From Pisolithus tinctorius (Eukaryota; Basidiomycota; Agaricomycetes; Boletales; Pisolithaceae): a stretch of DNA of 64,000 bases. Made by a program: the position numbers and the translations under genes. Each line of letters begins with the position of its first letter. Within the stretch, counting starts at the first letter, position 1. Location of the stretch: assembly GCA_024663395.1 (NCBI GenBank), contig JANFAH010000001.1:3782001-3846000 (forward strand), written 5' to 3'. Shown one piece after another: positions 55,005 through 64,000 of this stretch. The notes beneath the pieces are model-generated. The model ran no database searches. It was not told where the DNA came from and was given only the letters and a program-made list of their open reading frames with translations.

Positions 55005-56360
55005 CTTGATGGTTGCATCTTTGTCCCTGACATTGATGGTCTCTGCCTTTGAGTGCTTCAGTTCAAGCATGACCATCCTCTAGCAGGCCATTTCAGGCAA
55101 AACCACACTCTAGAACTCATCTGCAGGGACTATGTGTGGCCTAACCTCTGCTCCAATGTGAAAGAATATGTCAGGTCCTGCACCACCTGTGGACAGAGCT
55201 AAACTCCATGTCACTGCCCCTATGGTCTACTGAAGCAACTCCCTGTCCCAGAGAGATCTTGGAACTCCATCTCCATGGACTTCATCAAACACCTCCCCAA
55301 CTCTGATGGTTGCTCCACCATTCTCATGGTAGTGGACTGCCTCTCAAAGCAAGCAGTGTTCATCCCCACTCACAACTCCATCACCTCTGCTGAACTTGCT
55401 AAGCTCTTCCTTACCCATGTCTTCTCCAAGCATGGGGTACCTGCTAATGTCACCTCCAACAGAGGTCCTGAGTTCATCTCACACTTCTTCCACTCTCTAG
55501 GAAAGGCCCTTGATATGTGTCTTCACTTCACTTTGGGTTACCACCCAGAAGGCAATGGCCAGACTGAGCAAATGAACCAGACCCTCGAACAGTACCTTCA
55601 TGTCTACTGTAACTACCAACAAGACAACTGGGCTGAGCTTTTACCACTAGTGGTGTTCGCTTTTAACAATGCACCAAGTGTGACTACTGGAGTTTCTCCA
55701 TTCTTCACTAACAAGGGACATCATCCAAACCTGTCTGTGGTCCCTGACCAAGACTTCACCTCTCTGAGGGCTCACAACTATGTTGTTGAGCTCTCTGCCC
55801 TCCATGACTTCCTCCACTCCAAAATGTCCACTGCTCAGCAGCACTACCAGGGTACAGCAGATGCCAAACACATACCTCTGCCTGAGTTCAAGGTCAGAGA
55901 ACAGGCCTACATCAAAGCCAAGTACTTCCACTCCACTTATCCCTCAGAAAAACTCTCTGAAAAGTACTTGGGTCTGTTCACCATCTTGGCCAGGCCAGGT
56001 ATGCACTCCATCACCCTTAAGCTCCCTGACTCTATGTGCTCAGTCCATCCAGTCTTCCATGTCTTGCAACTGGAAACCACAGCAGCTAATCCCTTCCCAA
56101 ACCAACAACAACCTCTGCCTCTGCCAGTGGATGTTGATGGTGACCTTGAGTATGAAGTGTTGGAGATACTCAACTCTAAGGTGGACTGCTGTTGCCACCA
56201 CTGCCAACTCTTGTACCTAGTCCACTGGGCTGGTTACAAGAACACCAATGAAGAAACCTCTTGGTTGCTTGTGACTGAGTTGGATCATGCCTCCAACATC
56301 ATCTCCACTTTTCATGAGCACTATCTGCACAAACCTGGCCCATACCAACCTCTGCCATAA
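55005..56360 (+). pseudogene. pol: Element X integrase and chromodomain
   Basis: A damaged HHCC region (FKHDHPLAGHFRQNHTLEL, SCTTCGQS) is followed from 55275 by an uninterrupted 361-codon frame. Core ISMDFIKHLPNSDGCSTIL, VTSNRGPEFISHFFHSLGK (second Asp now Asn by CpG to CpA), [20 protein letters not shown] with Glu. GPY-like LSEKYLGLFTILARPG and chromodomain DLEYEVLEILNSKVD, YLVHWAGYKNTNEETSWL end it at 56358. Confidence 0.85.
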
Positions 56361-56601
56361 TACTCCACCTACATAACCTTCCTCCATGAGCCAACTCCAC
56401 CACTTACCAAACTACCTTAAGTACTTTAGAATTTTCTCTGCTTGTCTGTCTCACTTCTCAGAACCACAAATAAAGTCACAGGTCTGTTTTGTAGTAGTAC
56501 AAAAAATACAAACTAAAAACAAAGACAAAAAAAAAGAAAAGAAACTTACTCTACTCTTCCATCCTCTGTTCTCCACTGTCCTCCTGCCTTTCACTGCCTT
56601 C

Positions 56602-57800
56602 CTATTCTACTTCAACTTCTTCCTCATTATCCCCCTCTGCACCTTGATCCACCTCCTCATTCTGGTCCTCTGCCACCTCCAACTGCAGCCTCTTCCACCA
56701 TCCTCCTGCATGCTTGAACTCTGCCATCCTGGCCTTGTGCACATCATCCCTCCTCCTCATCTCCACCCATTCCACCCAGGCATGGTACAGCCCCCACTCA
56801 TTGGCTGTCTGCTCCATGGCCTCTGCCATCTGCTTGGCTGCCCTTGCCATCTTCTTGAAGGCTGTCACAGCCCTCTCATGCACTTCCATGTACCTCTCTG
56901 TAGCCAGCAGCTGCTGCTCCCACTCCCACTCCACCCACCAGGAGGAGACCCCCACTCCTGAGGGTCCCTCATGCAGTGTCTCTGGCTCCTCCTTGTCATC
57001 TCCACCTACCTCCTGCTTGTCATCCACCTCCTCCATCACCCTTGCCTTTGCCTTCCCTCATGGCTTCTTCTTCTTCTCCCCTTGGGAGCTCCCTGTCCCT
57101 GCCATCTTCTGCAAGGGTCCTGCTGCCACCTCTTCCTGTGTCCAGCTGCGAGTCTTCTTCTTGTTGTGGCAGGGCACATGGGCCCTGGTCTTGCCCTGCC
57201 CTGGCTCACACTGCCCCACTGTCAGACTTGCTATACAGCAAGTTCAGGGGGCTCTCCTAGTCATGGTAACCACCACAGAGGTCCCAGGGACCCTCTGGGT
57301 GGTGTTGATGTCATACACCACACCACTTAACCTGAAATTAAAAAAAATACAAGTCAGCTCTGCCTGACTCACAGTACTCTGCCACTCACTTTTGCATGGC
57401 CTCATCCTGCCTGGCCTGGGCCCTCTCCTGAGAGGCCCTCTGCCTCTGCCTCTCAGCCTCCTCCACTGCTGCTTTCTGCCTCTGCCACTTGGCCTCTTCC
57501 TCCACTACCTTCTTCCTCTGCACTTCCTCCTCCTCTCTCTGCCTCTGCTCTGCGTCCAGTCACACCTCTTCTGCCTTTCCTTGTTTGGCCTCCTCTCATT
57601 TGGCCTTACACTCTGCCTTGTGCTCCCTCTCTCTCTGCTCTGCCTCCTCCCACTGATGAGCCATCTCTATGTTCTTTTCACATTTGGTGTCAGTTGAGTC
57701 ATCAGTGAGGATGACCAGTGTGTTGTCCACAACTTGGGAGTAGTTGTGGGAGTGGCCTTGGGTTGGTTGGGGGGTTGCATTCTTGTGCTGGAAGGACATG
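56602..57800 (-). pseudogene. Element X antisense accessory gene with intron
   Basis: It starts MSFQHKNATPQPTQGHSH, has an acidic TDD segment, then a long Glu/Gln/Arg/Lys coiled coil (EEAEQREREHKAE, REEEEVQRKKVVEEEAK). An intron at 57332-57372 (GTGAGT, CTGAC branch site, TTTCAG) leads to LSGVVYDINTTQRVPG. A damaged cysteine cluster (CCIASLTVGQC and VPCHNKKK, about 57170-57250) and an Arg/Glu-rich helical end (YMEVHERAVTAFKKMARAAK) follow, stop 56602. It is antisense to X pol, between integrase and 3' LTR. Several stops. Confidence 0.62.
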
Positions 57801-57980
57801 GTGATGGGGGAAGAAGGTATGGGGTTTCTGTGCCCTAAACATGTGTTTTTAAGTGGTTCTTCAAACTCTGACAGAGCTCTGCCACAGCTAAACCATTGTC
57901 CTTGAGGCATCAAAACAATTTCAAATGATCAACTCATGTTGATCTCATTCTGAACAGGTGGCCTTCAGGGGTTCAGGCCC

Positions 57981-57994
57981 TAAGGGGGGGGCAC
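57981..57994 (+). other. Polypurine tract of element X
   Basis: TAAGGGGGGGGCAC directly precedes the LTR start at 57995, the normal plus-strand primer of an LTR element. This shows that LTR-B belongs to X. Confidence 0.75.
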
Positions 57995-58209
57995 TGTCAT
58001 GACTATGCATTCATTCTAAGTCCTCACTCACTCTGTACCCTTTTCTGCTGGTCATTCACTCATTCCACACCAACTCTGCCCACCTTCTGTCATTTACAAA
58101 CTATCTCCACTCTGACTGCTGTCAGACTTGTACTACTCTCCTACTGGACTGCATGGACCATCCTCTGAGGGGTCAGGTGACTACCCTTCAGACTTCTCCC
58201 TGACAGCAC
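57995..58209 (+). mobile_element. LTR-B copy B3, X 3' LTR, cut by A4
   Basis: It starts TGTCATGAC. It matches B1 in reverse over the last 215 bp of B, then is replaced by A4. With B2 (500 bp) minus a 4-bp duplication it makes 711 bp, against 714 bp in B1. Confidence 0.85.
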
Positions 58210-60012
58210 TGTGAGTCAAAGTGTGGTTTAGTGGTAGAAACGAACCAAAACCAACACAAAAGACAATGAAAGTGAGTGGTGGTGTGCCTATGCAGTACCT
58301 AGATGGTAGAACCTTTGATTTGGGAGGGTTTTTGCAAGCTACAACACTCAAAGACAAGTGCTGAGGGTTGGGGGTGCTCCTAACAAAGAAGGAGCAGGAA
58401 TGCAAGAGATTTCAATGGGGTAGACTGCTGTCAGCCCACAGAAGGATGGATAACAACTTAATTCAATGCTCTGAGCTGCACTGAGCTCAGGGAGGACTTG
58501 GAGCAAAGTAGATTGATGATAGACAATAATAGGTGAAGTAGATGATAGTTAGACCCTTAATAAAGCCTCAACTATCAAAGCTGCTGAATGAATTACTGAG
58601 AGATGATGAATTGTGAGCAAGAGGGGCTCTCTGATGTCTTCTTCTTATTCAGCTATCTAAGTACAGTGATTTATATGCAGTACAGGGGTGTTGCCTATGG
58701 AAAACAAGGTGCAAACACTTGGTAAGTGATTGGTAAGTGATAAGTAAGGAATGTAAGTGGTGGGTAATCATCTTAGAAAGCATTGCTAAGCATTGGTAAG
58801 GATAAGTTAGCCAAAAAGCGAAGAATCAGTAAGCAAGGTCAAAAGATTGGTAAGTATTGGCAATAGGTGAGTCAGAATGTCAAAGTATGAGTCAAGTAAT
58901 GTCAGAAACTGGGAAAGCACACTGGAATCACATTAGGGGGAGGCTGTGCATGTCACATCTCAAAGAGATCACTTCTGGGCCAAAGTGGGATGACAGAGAG
59001 GCAGTGCTGATCTGATGCTGATATAGTACATCCAAAAGTGGACAGGGTGAGTCAGATGTCAACAGGGGTCAAGCTTTGGGGGTCTGTGGGGTGACAGGAG
59101 CATAGGGGATTGCAACTTTCCCCCCCTAACTGTCCTCTCAGTGAAGCAAATAAAAACTTCATGTATGAGGCTCTCTTGGAAGAGGGGACAAAGGGGGAGC
59201 ATCTTCTGCTGTATCTTGCAATAAGGAGGCAAGATGTGCATCATACTCATCATGGATGTGATCAGGGAGAGTGGAAATCAGTAGATTATACTGTAGCTGT
59301 TGCAATTTTGGAAGAATGATGGATGAGACTGGTATGAAGACATTGCAGGGAGCAGGGAGGAAGGATCCATATGCTTCTTGGGCTGGAGAGACTGAAACAA
59401 CCACATAAGACCTTTCCAAGCAAATGACAGACCTGAGGTGACCAAAGAACATCCTCCTAGAGGTCATACTGACAAAAAGAATGTGCTGTCCAAGCTGGAT
59501 GGGCTGAGAGGGGGCAGACAAGGATGGGATGCACCAGGACCTTTCAGGATGGAAGCTGGTAGGAACTCCTGGTCGATATATGTAGCCATGGTCCCTAGCA
59601 AAGGGGACAAGTGAAATGATTGACATGGAGGTGGCCATATCAGAAGAATTAGCAACATGAGCATCTTTTGGAGGGAGTGCTGTAGAAACATGTGGAGTGC
59701 ACAAATCCTTTCCAGTTTTGGAAGGTAGGATTTTGTGGTTGAGCACTACAAGTGAGTGTGGGAATGGTGTCAGTATCTGTGGAATTGGTGGAGATATGTC
59801 AAAAACTGGAATGCCATACATGGGTGCTTAAGAACTTTTATCAGCACTTAACTCACTTCCTTCCTTTTTCTTTGGCATTGACAACTCATTCTGGTGTGAG
59901 GGATGACTGCTGACATTCCTGGCTGTCCTTCTTTGCATGAGGGCTATGGTCTTCATCTCTATTCATCAGCTGCATCCATGTCCACCTCACCAAACACCTT
60001 TGGTATGTGACA
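58210..60012 (-). mobile_element. LTR-A copy A4
   Basis: It is 1803 bp, with ends TGTGAGTCA and ATGTGACA on the plus strand. The flanks differ: GCAC (in LTR-B) on the left and CCAG (in the LINE) on the right, so it is not a simple insertion. It is near-identical to A3 except at its far right end. It is interpreted as the second inversion breakpoint. Confidence 0.85.
59159..59821 (-). CDS. ORF inside LTR-A U3 (A4 copy), unknown protein
   Basis: A 220-codon frame without stop, starting MYGIPVFDISPPIPQIL. It equals the A3 ORF except for a few residues near the N-terminus and one at SW(C/Y)IPSL. See 24239-24901. The open frame in CpG-poor sequence is notable but the function is unknown. Confidence 0.5.
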   Translation of the reverse strand: MYGIPVFDISPPIPQILTPFPHSLVVLNHKILPSKTGKDLCTPHVSTALPPKDAHVANSSDMATSMSIISLVPFARDHGYIYRPGVPTSFHPERSWCIPSLSAPSQPIQLGQHILFVSMTSRRMFFGHLRSVICLERSYVVVSVSPAQEAYGSFLPAPCNVFIPVSSIILPKLQQLQYNLLISTLPDHIHDEYDAHLASLLQDTAEDAPPLSPLPREPHT

Positions 60013-60714
60013 CCAGCCACACCTGAACATATCTTGCATGCACTATTCTACATATCACAAACTAAAGGAGTAAATAACATGCTAAGATCAGCCATCAGAG
60101 CCACAGCATACTTGGTTAGGGAATTAGCAGCATTGGCAATGGCTGAAACCATCATCAAGGCAGTATCAAGCAACATAGAAAACTCAGTAGTCACTGCCAT
60201 CTCCCCCCAGATTGCCAAGATACTATCAACCACTGAAAAACTAGAAAAAGTCAATGAGAGTGCAACCTCACTGAATGACAATTATGCTCAAAGAATAGAT
60301 TCAATTGCCAACACAACCAATAGCATGGACATTAATCAACTAGAAGGGGAAGTCCAGAAGATAACCATGGACATAAGTATGATGAAGATGATGATGGAAG
60401 ACATGAAAAACCTGCTAAAAAAACTACATGCCACCCACCATAACCCATACACCTTACAGAGATGCTCTAGCAATGACAGCAACCAACTCCAACCAGATCT
60501 TGCTGGGCAAGCACCTATCACTGGAATATGCTAAGGCCCATGCTGCAATAAAAGAAAGACAATTACTGATCAACCCCAACAGTAACCACCCCACCCTCAA
60601 CAACTTGTCATCAAGGGAGTCCATCATAAAAGCAATCAAACTGGCCCTGGAGGCAGTGGAAGAAGCTGACAGCCCTGATTTACAGCTCAAGTCAATCATG
60701 CAACTATGCAACAA
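60013..60714 (+). pseudogene. LINE ORF1 fragment
   Basis: The two overlapping frames (60007-60534 and 60428-60751) encode a coiled-coil protein (IRATAYLVRELAALAMAET, KLEKVNESATSLND, MMKMMMEDMKNLLKKL) and then KHLSLEYAKAHAAIKERQLL. This type precedes the endonuclease/RT ORF in basidiomycete non-LTR elements and probably binds the element RNA. The end of ORF1 is deleted: at about 60714 it joins the endonuclease directly. Confidence 0.65.
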
Positions 60715-61027
60715 CAGGAGACTTCAACAGACACCACCTGCTATGGGATGAAGACTGCAACCATCATCTGTTGTGGCCCTTGCATCAGCTCAGAAGCTGC
60801 TTGAATTAACTGCAGACTATGGTATGATACAAGCTCTACCTAAAGGGATACCTATGCTCCAGTCTTTGTCCTTTGGTAACTGGACACACCCAGACAACAT
60901 CTTTTGCACTGAATCAGCAATGGAAGGACTTGTCAGCTCTACAGATGGTGCTAGAGAAGGAGGTACCAAGGTCTCACCCCACCCACACATGAAATGTTGG
61001 TGGACAAAGGAGTTGACAAACTTATGA
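60715..61027 (+). pseudogene. LINE endonuclease C-terminal part
   Basis: It begins abruptly with GDFNRHHLLWDED, the conserved block of apurinic-type LINE endonucleases, and continues TADYGMIQALPKGIPMLQS, FGNWTHPDNIFCTE. The N-terminal half of the domain is missing. Confidence 0.7.
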
Positions 61028-61059
61028 AAGAATCTCAAAATGCTAAGTAAAACCTCATA

Positions 61060-61886
61060 CACATTCTGAGCAATCTGCAATCACAACAGCCACAGGTTAC
61101 ACAGGGAGAAGGCAAAAGAGTATGACAAAGCCATACAGGAGGTGAAGAAGTCCCACTGGAGGGACTGGCTTGAAGAGGCTGGGAGCAAGGACCTCTGGAA
61201 AGCTAACAGATACATCTCCAAACCATATGGTGATGGCAGCAAAGCCAGGATACCCACTCTCAAGAAAACCAATGAGGATGGTACCACAACCACAACCAGC
61301 TCCAATGAAGACAAAAGCCAGTTGTTCATGAAGACACTCTTCCCTCCACCACTGCCCCACTCATTGGTACCACAAGACCATGAATACCCAGACCAGGCAG
61401 AACAATGGACCCCCATCACAAAAGACCAGCTAGCACATACAATCAAGAACTTGAGCCCATACAAGGTGCCAGGGCCAGATGGTATAGTCAACATTGTATT
61501 CCAAAAATCACCAATGCTTTCAGAATACTTACTACATCTATTCAACACAGTGTTCACTTTTTGAACCTATTACAAACCCTGGAGGGAATCCATGACAGTC
61601 ATCCTCCAGAAGCCAGGCAAACCAGACTACATGACACCAAAGGCCTACAGACCAATAGCATTACTCAACACCATGACAAAGCTATTATCAGCTATAGTAG
61701 CAGCACACACCTCATTCATACTAGAAGAACACCAGCTCCTCCTGGCCACACACTTTGGCAGCAGACCAGGCCAATCAACCCAGGACTCATTGCTGCTTCA
61801 TGAAACCATGATATGACACACATGGCACCAAAAACAAGTGGTGTTAGTGCTGTTCCTAGACATCAAAGGAGCATTTCCAAATGTGG
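61060..61886 (+). pseudogene. LINE reverse transcriptase, first part
   Basis: It encodes KSHWRDWLEEAGSKDLWKAN, YKVPGPDGIVNIVFQKSP (RT block with PGPDG), KPGKPDYMTPKAYRPIALLN, HFGSRPGQSTQDSLLL and VLFLDIKGAFPNV (first catalytic Asp). This is the RT of a Tad1/Jockey-like non-LTR element. Stops at 61026, 61562 and 61815. Cut by A6 at 61886. Confidence 0.8.
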
Positions 61887-63751
61887 TGTGAGTCAAAGTG
61901 TGGAAAGGTGGTATAAACCAACCAAAACCAACACCAAAGACAAATAATAGGCAAGTGGTGGTTTGCCTCTGTGGAACCTGGAGTGCAGAAAAAATCTAAA
62001 TGTGGGGGGGACTTCAAGTGGAGTGCTCCTGCTGCAAGTCATCAATGAGTTATGCAAGAGCAGCTGAGTGAGTGATAACTTGATGGGGGGATGCTGAACA
62101 GAGTGAAGGTGTTCAGCCAAAAGTACCTGGGGGTAATGGTCTTTGATAGAATGTGCTCCTGGCACAAGTTGATGATGAGTTACACAGGAGTGGAGGGATG
62201 ACTAAGCAAGACTGCTGACTAAGAGTGGAGAAAGCATCAGATAAGGAATGGAGGTAGATAGACCCTTGATGGATCCTCAACTACCAAGGATGATGGATGG
62301 TGACAGTTAGACTCTTCTGAATGAGCCTCAACTGTCAACAACAAGTTATGCCTGAGAGAGAGCTGAACTGACTGCTGAGTGACTTCTGGTTCACTTGGGG
62401 TTGTAGCTAAGTACATGGGGGTTTATATACTGTGGGGGGAGCACAGCTTGTGACAAACAAGGCACAAACACTTGGTAAGTAATGAGTAAGGACTGAGTAA
62501 TCATGATGAGTAAGCAAGAAATGAAAAGTAAGCAAGCAAAGAAGATTGGTAAGTATTGGCAATGAATGAGTCAAGGATAGTCAAAATATCACAAAATGAG
62601 TCAAATGGAGTCAGAAACTGAGTAGGCACACTGATATCACATTAGGGGGTGGCGATGCAAGTCAGATCTCGGTGGAGACATCTCTAGATCCAAAGATGGC
62701 ATGACAGATGGACAGTGTTTCCAGATAGGGAAGTATTAACTCCAGAATTGAAGGGCATGAGTCAGGTGTCAAAGGGGGCTAGGGCATTGGGGGTCTGTGG
62801 GGCAATGGGAGCATAAGCAATCGTGTCTCCCACCCTTTCATCCTCTCAGCAAAGTTAACAAAAACTTCATGAATGGGGCTCTGATGGAGGGGGAGGAGAA
62901 GGGGGGACATCTTCTGCTGGATCTTGCAGTAAGAAGGCAAGATGCATGTCATACTCATCATGAATGCGATCAGGGAGGCTGGAGGACAGTAGATTATACT
63001 GCAGCTGTCGCAATGCGGGAAGAATGATGGATGAGACTGGAATAAAGATGGTGCAGGGAGCAGGGAGGAACAATCCATATGCTTCATCAACCAGGGAGAC
63101 TGAAACAACCACATAAGACCTTTCTAACTGAGTGACAGACCTGAGGCAACCAAAGAACATCCTTCTGGAAGTCATACTGACAAGGAGAACATGCTGACCA
63201 AGCTGCATGGGATGAGACAGGGCTGACAACAATGGGATGAACCAGGGGGCTTCAGGATGGAAGCTGGTGGGAATGCCTGGCAGATATACATAACCACTGT
63301 CTCTGGCAAATGAGACAAGTGAGATGATCAACAAAGAGGCAGCCATATTTGATGGACTTAGCAAAATGAGCATCTGATGGATGGAGTGCTGTAGAAATGT
63401 GTAGGGTGTGAGGATCCTCTCCAAATTTGGAAGGCAGAATTGCATGGCTGAGCACTTTAAGCAAGTGTGAGAACAGAGTTGATATCTTTGGAAATGGTGG
63501 AGATACAACAAAAACTGGAATGCCATACACAGGTGCTAAAAACTTTTTAATGTGCACTTAACTTGCTTCCTCTTTTCTCTTTAGCACTGACAACTTGTTC
63601 TTGTGCAAAGGATGACTGCTCATGTCCAGCAGTCTTTCTATGCATGAGGCCTTTAGTCTTCATCTGCATGGCATGGGCATTGCATGCAACTTGTTGATGA
63701 GTTAGGCAGAGTCAGCTGTAACCATGTCCACAACACCTTTGGTGTGTGACA
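61887..63751 (-). mobile_element. LTR-A copy A6, solo LTR nested in LINE
   Basis: It is 1865 bp with both LTR-A ends. The flanks GTGG (61883-61886) and GCAG (63752-63755) are the two CpG-decay forms of GCGG, which in the RT would encode the Ala-Val of FPNAVTD. It shares subfamily features with A5. Confidence 0.88.
62867..63557 (-). CDS. ORF inside LTR-A U3 (A6 copy), unknown protein
   Basis: This is a 219-codon frame (62867-63526) with the N-terminal part in an overlapping frame (63252-63557), the same arrangement as A5. Blocks: SLVSFARDSGYVYLPGIP, LERSYVVVSVSLVDEAYG, LPDRIHDEYDMHLAFLLQD. Confidence 0.42.
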
Positions 63752-63755
63752 GCAG

Positions 63756-64000
63756 TTACAGACCAATTACTACACAACATGTGAAAAAGTTGTCTTCCTA
63801 TCAAGATAGTATGCTTCACCAAATGACTACTAACCTTCAATGACTACAAATCTGAGTGGATCACCATCAAGAATGGCATTGGTCAAGATGACCTCTTGTC
63901 AATGGTACTATATGTTATATACAGCTCAGACTTAGTAGATGCAGCCAAGGGAAAAAAGGAACTAATGCTCACATTTGTAGACAATGCAGCATTCATCACC
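63756..64000 (+). pseudogene. LINE reverse transcriptase, second part, runs off window
   Basis: It continues VTDQLLHNM after A6, then ITIKNGIGQDDLLSMVLYV and the catalytic motif, which reads FVDNAAFI; AAT at 63983-63985 replaces the expected Asp codon (CpG to CpA). The element continues past the window end. Confidence 0.75.

Noticed and set aside
1..64000. CRISPR arrays, operons, ribosome binding sites
   Set aside because: Introns, chromodomain retrotransposons and LINEs show a eukaryotic genome; no regularly spaced short repeats other than the 155-bp array.

Overview
Overview. The window looks like 64 kb of transposon-packed, probably heterochromatic DNA from a filamentous basidiomycete (most likely an Agaricomycete). 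The reasons are short GT-AG introns of about 40-110 nt, chromodomain Ty3-type retrotransposons, Gag/zinc-knuckle and integrase types I recognise from mushroom genomes, Zn2Cys6-type cysteine clusters, and very heavy loss of CpG. I found no convincing single-copy host gene, tRNA or rRNA. Almost everything is a transposable element, many of them nested. Labels A, B, C, D, E, G, H, M, R, W, X and Y are local names for families defined here.

Layout. 1-6215: a cut copy of long terminal repeat (LTR) A, transposon-protein debris, a foldback repeat (R1) and a degraded Zn2Cys6-like ORF. 6216-10886: solo LTR B1, split by element D (6922-10874), a young 4-kb LTR element that encodes only Gag. 10887-16929: decayed solo LTRs (A2, G2, M2), a perfect 430-bp inverted-repeat element (R2) and a piece of repeat W. 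16930-23547: a gag gene (Y) interrupted by a complete 5.7-kb DNA transposon (17569-23284) with terminal inverted repeats and an 8-bp target duplication; its spliced transposase resembles P-element/THAP9 transposases. 23548-58209: a chromovirus X whose body carries element H (26592-43647) and element E (44214-55000). H in turn carries element C (27480-36216), and C carries solo LTR A5. H also carries M1, and E carries solo LTR G1. 58210-64000: LTR A4, then a non-LTR element (LINE) broken by LTR A6.

How the parts relate. X, H and C have the usual Gag-protease-RT-RNase H-integrase-chromodomain order. H, E and X also carry an accessory gene on the opposite strand between pol and the 3' LTR; it combines a charged coiled coil with a Zn2Cys6-like cluster, and the E and X copies contain introns on that strand. 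D shares LTR termini, primer binding site, a 3' hairpin and a Gag fold with E, so E-type machinery probably mobilises it.

Two structural results stand out. First, seven insertions (A3/A4, A5, A6, D, E, M1, M2) have 4-bp target duplications that reconstruct to NCGN, while B1, C and G1 have 5-bp duplications without this. Second, reversing the 25.8-58.2 kb segment between inverted LTRs A3 and A4 rebuilds a full-length LTR B around a clean A insertion, which points to a 34-kb inversion.

CpG decay drives the inactivation: stop codons are mostly CGA to TGA, and three reverse transcriptases lost one active-site Asp through CpG to CpA. CpG content therefore serves as a clock, with D and G1 the youngest insertions.
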